Shown here: in pieces, positions 12,001-19,676 of the stretch
How positions within the stretch are numbered: the first letter of the stretch is position 1
Layout: each line of letters begins with the position of its first letter
Translations under genes and position numbers: made by a program
The notes under the pieces: model-generated
The model's input: the letters and a program-made list of their open reading frames with translations, nothing else
Databases searched by the model: none
Told to the model about the DNA's origin: nothing
From: Shewanella japonica
GTDB taxonomy: Bacteria; Pseudomonadota; Gammaproteobacteria; Enterobacterales; Shewanellaceae
Length of the DNA stretch: 64,000 nucleotides
Assembly (NCBI RefSeq): GCF_002075795.1
Contig: NZ_CP020472.1
Span: forward strand, 727,001-791,000
Reading direction: 5' to 3'

Positions 12001-15000
12001 ATTAGTCCCCGTGACATTAATATGAAGATCGTAGGGTGTACCATCTTTACTATGTACGCGATATATAACAACTTCAGTTTGACCTTGTGCTAGATGCTGC
12101 AGGTTGGCGTTATCAACGCAGTAGGCCCAACTACCAGCACTGTCAATGCGTAGCTGACCACCAAACGGGTCATGAATTTTTGTTTCTCCAAATTGACTGT
12201 ATCTAAACGCGTTTTCACCACTATCTGGGTCTGTAACATTCAGTGTACCTGTGGCTATCTCATTTACTGTGCCATTAGTATTGCTGCCATGAGGCCCGTC
12301 TTCAATGATGCTACCTGTATTAACTTCTGTGATAACTGCGCTATCTTGAACTGCCGTTAATACTGTCGTTGCGCTGGTGTGGGTGGTACCTCCATGAGCA
12401 TCTAAGACGTCATAGGTGAAATGTACTTGGCCGTTATAGTCTTTTTCCGGTGTGAATGAAAAGCTACCGTCTTGATTGTGTTTAATTGAGCCATGGTCTG
12501 CATGCAGATTCTCAATGGTCAGTTGTCCTGCGTCATTATTATCGACATCAATTGTATTGGATAGGAGTTGTGCTGCAGTGATGGTTTGGCGAGTATCTTC
12601 TGTGCCAGCATTGAGAGTCACCTCAGATGAACAGTAAGGGCGATCATTACTACCGTGAATGGTGATCACTATATCGTGAGCTGTACCATCTTTTGAATAG
12701 ATAGTTACTGTGTCGGTGAGTGTTTCTCCTTTACCAAGTTGATCAATTGCTGTGCCTCTATTAGTCGCATGTCCACCTTTAATTCGGATGTTGCCAGCAT
12801 CTGCATAATATGACCATGTTCCATCTTCTCGCAGCATTAAGTCACCGTATTTACCGGCATAATTAAATCCTAGGCCGCGAGAGTCAAAGGTTGCCTCACC
12901 TGCATCAAGATCGGTAATGGTCAGTGCACCACTGACATAAAGCGGACTGCGTCCAAGAAGGCTCATACCTGGTTGAGCTTGATCTGGTGACATATCAAGC
13001 CCTGCGGTGCCTTCGGTGACATCACCAGTATCAACGCCACCAATAATCGCTTTATCATCACTGCCATTAATTGTAACTGTAATGGATTTTTCTGTGCCAT
13101 CTACGGTGCGGACGATGATGGTATCTGTGAGCGCATCTTTGCTGGTGAGCGCCTGAATATTAGGGCTATTATTATCAACAACGTATTGCCAATGGCCGTC
13201 ATTATTTATTGAAAATTGACCGTAAGCAGCGTGATTAACATCCACAATAAATTGGGATTCACCGTGATCGATATCAGTGGCGACTAGCTGGCCTTGTGCG
13301 ACTAGATTTCCTCGGTGGCTATGAATGTCTTCTTGAAGCACTGCAGAGGTATCGCCGGTGATCTTAGCGATGTCATTGCTGCCATGTATATTGACTTCAA
13401 TTTTGTGGCTGGTGCCATCAATTGAGTGGACCACGAATACTTCTTTAAGCGCTTCTGTTTGAGACAGTTGCTGTATCTGAGGTTGATTGTTGTTAGCAAT
13501 GTACTGCCATTGACCATTATTACTGATAACAAGTTGACCGAATTGCCCTTGCTGTAGTCCTGAAGGGAATAAATCTTGGCCATTATCTATATCGGTAATG
13601 GTCAATTGACCTTTGGTTATCAGTAGGCCTGAACTCAGTTTGTCTTCAACGACAACACCCGCATCTACCCCATTTATATTGGCTAAGTCATTGGTTCCAA
13701 GTATTTGTATTTGAATACCATGTGGAGTGCCATCGTGACCTTTAATAAAGAACAAGTCATCAACGGTTTCGCCACTTTTAAGACTTTGAACTGCTACACC
13801 TTGATTATTGAGCGCATAATGCCATAGCCCTTTGTCGTCGATGTGTAATTCGCCATATTTGCCTTGTAGCGTTTCAGGCTTGAAATGCTCATCGCCAGTA
13901 TTAGGGTCGAGAATGTTCAATTGTCCTGTCGCTGTTTGTTTAGTGCCGTCTTCTTTAAATAGCGCAACATCAGTACCTGTGATGATCGCTGGCGTGTTAT
14001 CACCGACAATGGTGGTTGAGATAGTATGCTCGGTACCGTCTAAGGATTTTACGGTAAAGCTTTCGGTTAGCTGCTGCCCATGGGGTAACTTGATCACATT
14101 AGCATTGTAATGATCGACTGCATATTGCCATTCACCATTTGGCTTAATCGTTAAAAAGCTCCCATAAGCACCTGCTATTACTTGTGATTGAAAATGTGCT
14201 TCTCCTGTATCAACATCAGTGATGTGAAGTTGACCATTAGCGTACAAAATATTTGGTGCGCCAGAAGCATTTGAAATTACCCCAGTATTTGTGCCTGAAA
14301 TAACTGCATTATCATTGGTACCATGAATATGAACACAGAGAGTTTGTTCGGTGCCATCAGCAGTTTTGATTATCACCGTATCGGTAATTTCATGCCCTGC
14401 ATTAAGAGATTGTATTGCCGCTTGTTTGTTGTTTGAGGTGTATGTCCAAGCGCCAGAAGGGTCGATAGTAAAATGGCCATACTGACCAGTGAGAGTACCA
14501 GCGATAAATTGGGCTTCACCTAAGTCGGGATCTAAAACATTTAGCTGACCATCTGCTCTCAACTGTCCTTGGAAAAGGTTTTTATCTTCAGTGACATCTA
14601 ATGTGGATGAACCTGAGATAACTGCTTTATCATCTTGACCTTTGATGATGACTTTTATTTGATGTTCGCTGCCATCGATAGATTTAACAACTATCGTATC
14701 AATTAACGACTCACCTGTTTTGAGTTGATTAATTGCAGGTTGATTATTATCAGCGGTATAAGTCCAATGACCATTATTATTGATGGTTAATTCGCCAAAT
14801 AAACCTTGTGAAGCATTGGCCTGAAACTGGTTATCTCCAATATCAGCATCTTTTACTGCCAACATACCGTCTGCATGTAAAAAGCCAGCGTGTAGGTTTT
14901 TATCTTCAACAAGTGAAACGCTTGATACACCACTGATGAGGGCTTTATCTTCGGTTCCATTAATATTTATCTTAAGAACTTTCTCTGTGCCATCAATCGC

Positions 15001-18000
15001 ATGCACATATAATGTTTCAGTTAGCGTGGTCCCAGCTTTTAAGCCTTGAATGGCGGCGCTGTTATTATTAGCAGTATAGACCCAATGGCCAAGCTGATTA
15101 ATCGATAAGTAGCCGTAATTACCTTGATAGCTATCGGCAACAAATTGGTTTTGGCCGTTATCACTATCAGTAATGGTTAACGCACCATCAACCCTTAATA
15201 ATCCTGAGTGAACGTCTTTATCTTCAGTGAGTGTTGCAGTTGAAGTGCCTGCAATCACTGCTTTATCTTCACTACCGTTAATGGTGACGGTGACTTTTTG
15301 TGATGTACCATCAATGCTGTGAACGATGAAGGTATCGGTGAGTGACTCACCAGAATTAAGACTTTGAACAGCCAGTTGGGAGTTATCAGCAGTATAAACC
15401 CAATGACCCAACTCATTGATACTCAGTTGACCAAACTGGCCTTGCAGTGATGCCGCTTGGAATTGATTTTGACCACTATCAACATCGGTCACAGTCAATG
15501 CACCATCGACCCTTAATAATCCCGAGTGAACGTCTTTATCTTCAGTGAGTGTTGCTGTTGAAGTGCCAGCAATCACGGCTTTATCGTCAGTACCGTTAAT
15601 GGTGACGGTGACTTGTTGTTCAGTGCCATCGACGGAATGCACCAGCAATGTGTCAGTTAATGATTCACCCGTTTTTAGACCTTGAATGGTCGCTTGTGAG
15701 TTATCAGCGGTGTAAACCCAATGGCCTAAATTGTTGATACTCAAGGTACCAAACTGGCCTTGAATCGGTTCGGCGTTAAATTGTGCTTGGCCGTTATCAC
15801 TATCAGTAATGGTTAACGCACCATCTACCCTTAATAATCCCGAGTGAACATCTTTATCTTCGGTGAGGCTGGCCGTTGCAGCGCCCGCAATCACGGCTTT
15901 ATCGTCAGTACCGTTAATGGTGACGGTGACTTGTTGTTCAGTGCCATCGACGGAATGCACCAGCAATGTGTCAGTTAATGATTCACCCGTTTTTAGACCT
16001 TGAATGGTCGCTTGTGAGTTATCAGCGGTGTAAACCCAATGGCCTAAATTGTTGATACTCAAGGTACCAAACTGGCCTTGAATCGGTTCGGCGTTAAATT
16101 GTGCTTGGCCGTTATCACTATCAGTAATGGTCAACGCACCATCGACCCTTAATAATCCCGAGTGAACGTCTTTATCTTCAATGAGTGAGGCCGTTGCTGT
16201 ACCAGAGATAATAGCTTTGTCATCAGTGCCACTAATAGACACAATAATTTTATGGTCGGTACCGTCTGCGGAGTGAACGATCAAAGTGTCAGTTAATGAT
16301 TCACCTGTTTTCAATCCTTGAATCACAGTTTGGGAGTTATCGGCTGCATAGGCCCAGTGACCTTGCTCGTTAATTGATAAAGTACCAAACTGACCTTGCA
16401 CAGTATTGCCTATGAAGTGAGCTTGATTTTTATCTAAGTCAGCAACAGAAAGCATCCCCTCGACGTGTAAATCACCTTGATTGAGGTCGTAATCTTCTTT
16501 CAGGAAAGCGAAAGTTTCTCCCCCCGGTGTTGGTGCTGTTAACGTATTGGCATTACCTGAAGAGTAGATGATGTTTGCGATTACAGCTTTGTCATCAGTA
16601 CCATTAATCGTGATGGTAACCTGTTGCTCGGTACCGTCTATTGTTCGAACGAATAAGGTATCAGTCAGTGACTCGCCTGTCTTTAGCTCTTGAATTGCCG
16701 TCTGTAAATTGTCAGCAGTGTATGTCCAATAGCCACTGGAATCGATACTGAGCTGACCAAATTGTCCTTGTAGCATACTCGCCGTAAATTGGTTTTCACC
16801 TGAGTCAGGGTCGGTAACAGTAAGCTGCCCTTGGGTATGCAGCATACCTTGGCTATCTTGGTGGCGATCTTCAGTGAGACTGGCACTGTCTACCCCTTGA
16901 ATTTGCGCAATCTGGTTGCTGCCATGGATATCAATAGTGACTTGCTGGCTAACACTTTGACCAGAGCTGTCGGTGACATTGACGATGAATTGTTCTGTCG
17001 CTTTGTCGCCTTGATTCAATGCTTGAGTGCTGGCTGACTGGTTGTCTAATCGATATAGCCATTGGCCTGTGTTTGGATTAATCGTTAATTGTCCGAATTG
17101 ACCTTGTCCATTTAAAATTGACCAGCTTGCATTGTCATTATGGTCAACATCGGTGGCCACCAATTGACCTACGACAGAGTCAAGAGTGCCTTGTTCATTG
17201 AGCGAGCCGTGATGGTTACCGGTTACGGTTGGGAGATCATTAGTACCTTCTACATTGATGATTACCAGACTATCGACTTGATGACCTTCTTTGTCTGTTG
17301 CAGTCACGACAAATTGTTCAGTGTGTCTTTCGCCCTCACTCAATGAGTTGGTATTAACTGACGAGTTATCGAGATGGTATTGCCATTGCCCAGTGGCAGC
17401 ATTGATTTGCAAACTGCCAAATTGACCTTGGTTTTTTGCTGATGACCAAGTCACTGTTTGGCTATTATCACCATGAGCACTCAACATACCTTGAGCCGTA
17501 TCTGTTGAGCCATCTTCTTTGACTTGTGGAATTTGCTGTTGACCATCTACCGTAAGTGGCTTTTCATGAGTGCCAGTGCCAGTGCCAGTGCCAGTGCCAG
17601 TGCCAGTGCCAGTGCCAGTGCCAGTGCCAGTGCCAGTGCCAGTGCCAGTGCCAGTGCCAGTGCCAGTAATTGGTGGTTGGCCATGGGTACTTGGAGTTTG
17701 TGATCCTGGATGGAGTGGCGTTGGCTGAGTGACTTGGGCGTACGTTGTAGGGTTGGGAGTAGTTGAATCTTGATCGGGCTGCTGATCATTCTTCTGAGTA
17801 ATATTCGCTTGGGCTGCTCGAAATTGACTGATATCTTCTGTTGCAGTATTGCCTGCTTTAAACGGCTCAGCATTGCCAATTCCTGTTGTTTCGGTTGAAC
17901 CTGTCTCTTTGATTAGTTTATTTTCAGGCGTTGCTTGGGTAACCTCTAAAGCGTCATCTGACTGTTCTGACGATGCAATTTGGCGAGTGGCAGTGTTAGT

Positions 18001-18342
18001 CTTTGTCGCTTCGGTGGTTTGATTGGTTACTGGCGATTCAACACTCTGTGGGATTTGATCAGAGGGTAAGTTTGGTTTTGTTTTACCATGCGCCAGTGAA
18101 GAGCTAACCGATTTATCGGCAACAAGATCCTGATTAATACCTACAGTTGTTTGTGGGGTATCTCGAACTTCTTTTGCTAGGAGTTTTTTGGCTTCAACGT
18201 CAATTTTATTGGCCGCAACCTTTGCTTTTTTATCTCGTTTAATTTGTTCAGTTTGCTTAGCCGTGTTGGGCTTATTGACCTGTTTAGTATCCGTTTTTTG
18301 CTCACTATTAGGTGGAGTCTTGCCTTGGTTGTCTTGAGTCAT
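3010..18342 (-). CDS. Giant VCBS/cadherin-like repeat adhesin, type I secreted (5110 aa)
   Basis: A surface protein of 5110 residues, probably about 530 kDa. There is no Sec signal; the first 220 residues are Lys/Thr/Gln-rich, followed by a Thr-Gly tract (about 226-258). Residues about 290-2130 hold some 16 VCBS-type modules of about 105 residues, each with a QFGxLxIN-x-GHWxYTADN core and a NGTDDKA-type link. Residues about 2110-2760 are cadherin-like/tandem-95 units (repeated DGDSLTLTHIEYQ and SNDAPTV). Two lectin/LamG-like domains lie near 2790-2960 and 3670-3860, with more VCBS and tandem-95 modules between and after, and an Ig-like pair near 4225-4405. The last 150 residues are an acidic tail. 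I see no RTX GGxGxD nonapeptides and no LapA-type retention module. It is last of four coupled genes; ATG at 18342 is 8 nt after the HlyD stop with AGAGG upstream. Adhesin function is inferred from architecture and context. Confidence 0.85.
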   Translation of the reverse strand: MTQDNQGKTPPNSEQKTDTKQVNKPNTAKQTEQIKRDKKAKVAANKIDVEAKKLLAKEVRDTPQTTVGINQDLVADKSVSSSLAHGKTKPNLPSDQIPQSVESPVTNQTTEATKTNTATRQIASSEQSDDALEVTQATPENKLIKETGSTETTGIGNAEPFKAGNTATEDISQFRAAQANITQKNDQQPDQDSTTPNPTTYAQVTQPTPLHPGSQTPSTHGQPPITGTGTGTGTGTGTGTGTGTGTGTGTGTGTGTGTHEKPLTVDGQQQIPQVKEDGSTDTAQGMLSAHGDNSQTVTWSSAKNQGQFGSLQINAATGQWQYHLDNSSVNTNSLSEGERHTEQFVVTATDKEGHQVDSLVIINVEGTNDLPTVTGNHHGSLNEQGTLDSVVGQLVATDVDHNDNASWSILNGQGQFGQLTINPNTGQWLYRLDNQSASTQALNQGDKATEQFIVNVTDSSGQSVSQQVTIDIHGSNQIAQIQGVDSASLTEDRHQDSQGMLHTQGQLTVTDPDSGENQFTASMLQGQFGQLSIDSSGYWTYTADNLQTAIQELKTGESLTDTLFVRTIDGTEQQVTITINGTDDKAVIANIIYSSGNANTLTAPTPGGETFAFLKEDYDLNQGDLHVEGMLSVADLDKNQAHFIGNTVQGQFGTLSINEQGHWAYAADNSQTVIQGLKTGESLTDTLIVHSADGTDHKIIVSISGTDDKAIISGTATASLIEDKDVHSGLLRVDGALTITDSDNGQAQFNAEPIQGQFGTLSINNLGHWVYTADNSQATIQGLKTGESLTDTLLVHSVDGTEQQVTVTINGTDDKAVIAGAATASLTEDKDVHSGLLRVDGALTITDSDNGQAQFNAEPIQGQFGTLSINNLGHWVYTADNSQATIQGLKTGESLTDTLLVHSVDGTEQQVTVTINGTDDKAVIAGTSTATLTEDKDVHSGLLRVDGALTVTDVDSGQNQFQAASLQGQFGQLSINELGHWVYTADNSQLAVQSLNSGESLTDTFIVHSIDGTSQKVTVTINGSEDKAVIAGTSTATLTEDKDVHSGLLRVDGALTITDSDNGQNQFVADSYQGNYGYLSINQLGHWVYTANNNSAAIQGLKAGTTLTETLYVHAIDGTEKVLKININGTEDKALISGVSSVSLVEDKNLHAGFLHADGMLAVKDADIGDNQFQANASQGLFGELTINNNGHWTYTADNNQPAINQLKTGESLIDTIVVKSIDGSEHQIKVIIKGQDDKAVISGSSTLDVTEDKNLFQGQLRADGQLNVLDPDLGEAQFIAGTLTGQYGHFTIDPSGAWTYTSNNKQAAIQSLNAGHEITDTVIIKTADGTEQTLCVHIHGTNDNAVISGTNTGVISNASGAPNILYANGQLHITDVDTGEAHFQSQVIAGAYGSFLTIKPNGEWQYAVDHYNANVIKLPHGQQLTESFTVKSLDGTEHTISTTIVGDNTPAIITGTDVALFKEDGTKQTATGQLNILDPNTGDEHFKPETLQGKYGELHIDDKGLWHYALNNQGVAVQSLKSGETVDDLFFIKGHDGTPHGIQIQILGTNDLANINGVDAGVVVEDKLSSGLLITKGQLTITDIDNGQDLFPSGLQQGQFGQLVISNNGQWQYIANNNQPQIQQLSQTEALKEVFVVHSIDGTSHKIEVNIHGSNDIAKITGDTSAVLQEDIHSHRGNLVAQGQLVATDIDHGESQFIVDVNHAAYGQFSINNDGHWQYVVDNNSPNIQALTSKDALTDTIIVRTVDGTEKSITVTINGSDDKAIIGGVDTGDVTEGTAGLDMSPDQAQPGMSLLGRSPLYVSGALTITDLDAGEATFDSRGLGFNYAGKYGDLMLREDGTWSYYADAGNIRIKGGHATNRGTAIDQLGKGETLTDTVTIYSKDGTAHDIVITIHGSNDRPYCSSEVTLNAGTEDTRQTITAAQLLSNTIDVDNNDAGQLTIENLHADHGSIKHNQDGSFSFTPEKDYNGQVHFTYDVLDAHGGTTHTSATTVLTAVQDSAVITEVNTGSIIEDGPHGSNTNGTVNEIATGTLNVTDPDSGENAFRYSQFGETKIHDPFGGQLRIDSAGSWAYCVDNANLQHLAQGQTEVVIYRVHSKDGTPYDLHINVTGTNDAPTVNQVHLTNGTEDVSYQMQASQFGFSDVDSGDTLHSISLTNLPSLAEGKFVLDGHDVSVNQIIDVGDISKLQFIPAKDFNGDVQFKFTVNDGITNSTESTNNLYFAPVNDAPIVASAITDSVTEDLLNVHQVNLLAGASDPDGDSLTLTHIEYQIEGQSKTALAPNGLYLGADGHTLNIDATSQSFQHLAQGQTQNIVVSYNISDGKGGSVQQTSTLTVTGSNDAPTVSSPITSSVTEGQLSVHQISLLTGASDIDGDNLNLSNIEYQIEGQLKTATAPTGLYLGTDGHTLNIDATSQTFQHLAQGQTQNIIVSYTISDGKGGSVQQTTTITVSGTNDAPIVASAVTDSVTEDQLNVHQINLLAGASDPDGDSLTLTHIEYQIEGQSKTALAPNGLYLGTDGHTLNIDATSQSFQHLAQGQTQNIVVSYNISDGKGGSVQQTTTLTVTGSNDAPTVTMQTLNHGTEDVSYQMQASQFGFSDVDSGDTLHSISLTNLPSLAEGKFVLDGHDVSVNQIIDVGDISKLQFIPAKDFHGDVHFSYTVNDGHVDSAPATGSLNIASVEDLLIDSGVRDLGVTDEDTSTHFTEAQLLEHLSDVDGPLHVSGLPTSAHGAVTANASGGYDFTPNPNYHGPAEIDYKVTDGSTEYAKTAQLSVTPITDTAQVGLSMTAQQQVMQLGTDGSASVMNNGVLQTGDQINSVAVEFNVIGGPQVTSGSTHGATYFSYANSESDNEMYAWKPTNLTIAIHGTEYATGIDTTQDTATHRYSILWDSNTGVLQVLVDGDVKFTHTNVHKGQPMNGHGTLAIGQDQDVVNGQKFVLEDGSHKSHGFGVNDAFHGQIFSTSMVTNHPVVPASLQHAPLANTVDRDNGLVIDMRMSASGQLVDMTGHHQLTSFGSLTSHTVSVDTGVAIPNSDSLLNLSPQIVDPVDPDDHISKVELLGLISGTVITDGTPGHNHVVSSMTDALNIQGWDLDHLTAQLPGGNNHNMDIIVRVETTGPDGATSTTEAHQPLVLDPTKPIPNAVISGDDNKTTDEDTSIPGQLLITDTDAAQAHFDTTPIDGKYGHLTIDTDGHWTYTPNATANALNKTDHVQDTLIVTSLDGTQHQIIVNIDGRDDNPVVTELAAPKTVIEDGGHDHVRTSGMLSISDPDTGDTHSITEQTDVLGTYGHFSIAANGGWHYELDNALPATQALTEGQHVTETFNVVVTDNEGGQTTHTMHFDVQGSNEAPTIAASTISANEDTDYHFTEADFGFTDSDGGSLDHLTITELPPKSQGELSLNGHAITANQQISNADIPNLVFTPNLNFNGNVNFKYSVSDGHDSSAEAQATIDVASRNDAPTITPNSLSGTEDNTYSFNEADFGFTDVDNGDTLNHITITDLPDIADGKLTLNGVEVTTNQQISATDIGQLKFEPSANFHGDVDFAYSVNDGHVDSAPARASIHIASVDDPLIDSGMRDLGTTDEDTTTHFTDAQLLANLSDADGALHISGVPTSTHGTVTANASGGYDFTPNANYHGPAEIDYKVSDGTTEYAQTAHLSVSSVTDAATTSLSAEVQRTAFGLTSSSDHGYIKPHGDQIESGGDLHAFTAEFTYIHDPKITIGTYQDFVMFHGVKPDGTPDMDGVNFGMWTFGGNLKFTSSHISGDNGNPGVNFNDGQDHRITMTWDGKTDTALLYDNGVLKVTVHGFAGSDHIAANPFLNVGSKYVPGHFAGQDKFPGRLLSTSFASQALTPEQIQHGPVYESVSKNNGLLIDIRSDSHGLISDQTGHHQLDIADLHTFTGEMVNTGSTALAPGDVLHMHLSVAAPIDHDDVLSKIEILGLAKGTILSDGHHSLTIGSAVQHADVTGWDLDKVTATLPAHGDQNMLMQLVATTTGPDGVSATDSAKLPIILDVNSPVPDAVISRDEQLVTDETSTVSGQLIITDTDPSQAHFIAEVIPSAHGQFTVKADGSWEFTPSKVAETLTQNHNATDIVTVKTLDGTEQQLSVTLIGSDTAPTTVTTDLGKVESGHSHDFQATDLLANVTDVDTSAAGLSIVAGSLSSPHGIISTNPDDSFTANADGSFSFIPNPGFVGNDLAISFKISDGHNTIDANAIIDVTPPLAITRLEYDTGVSDNDFVTSDGHIILYGTGEPGSTIMGSGLLSHSKAIVDANGHWKLDVSATDRADGTYTLTVIEVKADGSYAQAHHQITIDTAKPTLSIDPISNDDWVNHHDHQQDLTITGATTHVADGNSIDVIVAGTHYSASVNNNHWQLTIPASQVANIGDNAYQVHAEVIATATGDTAQVQRQLVVSADLSTLVQTQAVEEDSKTTATGTLFAVGASETVTTTGVLQGNYGTLHMNADGSYHYTLDNNTAAIQQMGQTDSHADNFFISYTNNHGDTKHAVVNIGIHGTNDAPLLTGTFEISRSITTGSMTNTHSYGYINIDDIDNADNLNVEYIDNQGGHHQLDFTPGNRNKIDVKGIGYFNIDADGRWDFTFSHSGPERDKLDQEVAAGKIHTETVTLKVTDSSGESREEYLTVHIGDGKTGPQIFGASESVVTEDKVTRSHGLLDLLVGDVKVASGVTWALQAGTRPQYGDLTLSSDGSWQYQAHNDSAPVQALAQGERLEETIMVTATDSLGHSVDQTMKLVIIGTNDVPVVGHALANTVVEDHLLTLSKADLLANVHDTDAKDVLDVSHLSIVGGGTITQQGDHWVINPGVNYNGELRLNYTVTDGHVAIENSMAIHVSPDADTPTMIFTKHVGDLTSPLDTMAISGNENTDLALNINVSSPDINETLTVEITGVPPGASLSAGTENNGIWTLQQSELTNLKVIPEADFHGHFDLTISATSHDGSSTNSASQVIAVEVIPASTFTPAPVSQSDEPDTLNQSDDIDVSLVIDSTDSLAAPAPIDHYLQMVGLSHDEIKPDTGIPDLAGLPTMHGLNTADPQTDMLDTVEVDAFENPLDDEHKEHPQHVDHDAASVIDTPTEQSDINQDNDDDMLHQALNDMHNQF
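10390..11966 (-). repeat. Repeated cadherin-like block within the adhesin gene
   Basis: Three units of about 345 bases (about 10630-10985, 10985-11315, 11320-11665) encode the same SVTEDQLNVHQ...DGKGGSVQQT module; the first and third are nearly identical, the middle one has diverged. The outer flank at about 10390-10620 is also nearly identical to about 11750-11966, so a multi-module segment was duplicated. Confidence 0.75.
15571..16168 (-). repeat. Near-identical tandem VCBS modules within the adhesin gene
   Basis: The stretch from about 15571 to 15850 recurs almost base for base at about 15889-16168, a period of 318 bases (106 codons). Other VCBS modules in the gene differ far more at DNA level, so this pair is the most recent duplication or is kept alike by gene conversion. 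Confidence 0.85.
17571..17667 (-). repeat. Hexanucleotide microsatellite coding (Thr-Gly)n
   Basis: About 16 perfect copies of the 6-base unit TGCCAG (plus strand) inside the adhesin gene, read on the minus strand as alternating Gly and Thr codons (residues about 226-258). It separates the charged N-terminal segment from the first VCBS module. A 6-base unit keeps frame, so slippage would change linker length only. Confidence 0.95.
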
Positions 18343-18350
18343 GCTAACCT

Positions 18351-19676
18351 CTACCTCTCACCGAATGCTTCATTAATATTAGTAAACACGGGTTTCCATA
18401 AATATTGGAAAACACTTTTATCCCCAGTCACTATGTCTGCTTCTCCTGTCATGCCTGGGATTAATTCAAATTGACCAGGCGTGTCAAAAAAGTAGGGCTT
18501 TTCGATGGACAGTTGCACCTTGTAAAAAACGCCGCCTTTTTCATCTGAGTCAGTGCTGGGTGAGATGCGTTTGACAATGCCATCAAGCGCGCCGTATCGA
18601 CTGTAATCAAAGGCATCAATTTTGATACGAGCACTTTGACCCACTCGAACAAAGCCGATATCTCGTGGGGACAGTTTAATTTCCATTAACCCTGTTTTAG
18701 TCATAGGAACTATCACTGCAACAGTGCCTCCTGGTTGAATTACACTACCAGTAGAACTTGTAGGAATGGATTGGATAATACCGTCAACAGGCGCTGTCAC
18801 TGTATTTTGAGACACCAAAGAATCAGAAGATTTAAGCCTTGCGATAACCCCCAATAACTCTGCTTGAGTGTCTGTTCGTTTTTCTCCGACATCTTTAAAC
18901 AGTGAGGCTTGTTTTTGCTTGAGTTGACGTTCTAAGTTAACTAGATTTTTGGAGAGTACTTGCTGTTTACTTTCCATTGATTTTAGCTCACGCATGTAGG
19001 AATCAAGCTTTTGTTGTGACTCTAAAATACGCAACTTAGATACCGCTTGTTCAGCAGTAACGGACAGCATCATTTTAAGAGTTTGTTCAGCTGTTTGTAT
19101 TTGATCACTCAATGGCGGGATTTCTGCTTTAAGACCGTCAAGTTCAGCTTGGGTTTTGGCAATATCGGATTCTGATAATTGCTCCATTGCAACACGCTCT
19201 TCATTCATACGTCTTAAAGCGGAAGTATGAAGTCGTAGTAACTCAGGGTACTCGATAGCAAATTCGCTAAAGTCGGCCTCTCTTTGCTCCGTAAAGGCAT
19301 CATAACGCTCAATTCGCATGATTAAATTGGCACGTTTACTGGTGAGTTCTTCTTCTGCTGATAAGCTATCAATAGAGACAAAGCTTGCTAAAATATCGCC
19401 TTTTTTGACGACATCACCCTCTTCAACAACGACAGAGGCAATGGTGCCACCAGTACGGCTTTGGATCACTTGTCGATGACCTAGTGGCACGACTTGTCCT
19501 TTAGATTTTGATATTTCTTCAACATCAGTAAAAACAGACCAAATAAGCATACATAATATTGATCCTGTGATGATTAAAATGACATTGCGGATCATTTTTC
19601 GTTCAGCAGGTGCTTCAATCGCTTCAGCAAATTCATGCTTAGGCCATATTCGATTAGCTAATTGACGATTATCCAT
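18351..19676 (-). CDS. HlyD-family type I secretion periplasmic adaptor
   Basis: Membrane-fusion subunit linking the inner-membrane ABC proteins to an outer-membrane channel. From ATG 19676 it has 441 residues: cytoplasmic stretch 1-30, membrane segment about 31-49, a biotinyl-lipoyl half (GGTIASVVVEEGDVVKKGD), a long coiled-coil hairpin at about 100-290, the second lipoyl half (VTAPVDGIIQSI) and a beta-barrel region (SARIKIDAFDYSRYG) near the C-terminus. A longer frame starts at 19760, but ATG 19676 is preferred: AGGAG lies 10 nt upstream and its first 8 bases (ATGGATAA) overlap the stop of the upstream ABC gene, which suggests translational coupling. No TolC-like gene is in the window, so the outer-membrane channel must be encoded elsewhere. 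Confidence 0.9.
   Translation of the reverse strand: MDNRQLANRIWPKHEFAEAIEAPAERKMIRNVILIITGSILCMLIWSVFTDVEEISKSKGQVVPLGHRQVIQSRTGGTIASVVVEEGDVVKKGDILASFVSIDSLSAEEELTSKRANLIMRIERYDAFTEQREADFSEFAIEYPELLRLHTSALRRMNEERVAMEQLSESDIAKTQAELDGLKAEIPPLSDQIQTAEQTLKMMLSVTAEQAVSKLRILESQQKLDSYMRELKSMESKQQVLSKNLVNLERQLKQKQASLFKDVGEKRTDTQAELLGVIARLKSSDSLVSQNTVTAPVDGIIQSIPTSSTGSVIQPGGTVAVIVPMTKTGLMEIKLSPRDIGFVRVGQSARIKIDAFDYSRYGALDGIVKRISPSTDSDEKGGVFYKVQLSIEKPYFFDTPGQFELIPGMTGEADIVTGDKSVFQYLWKPVFTNINEAFGER

Noticed and set aside
15200..16650. Regularly spaced repeats that might suggest a CRISPR array
   Set aside because: The period is about 318 bases, the repeats are protein-coding VCBS modules, and spacers are not unique short sequences. 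No cas gene is present.
17547..17879. Open frame on the minus strand through the hexanucleotide tract coding a Leu-Ala repeat
   Set aside because: It is only the alternative reading of the 6-base repeat inside the adhesin gene and has no RBS or family features.
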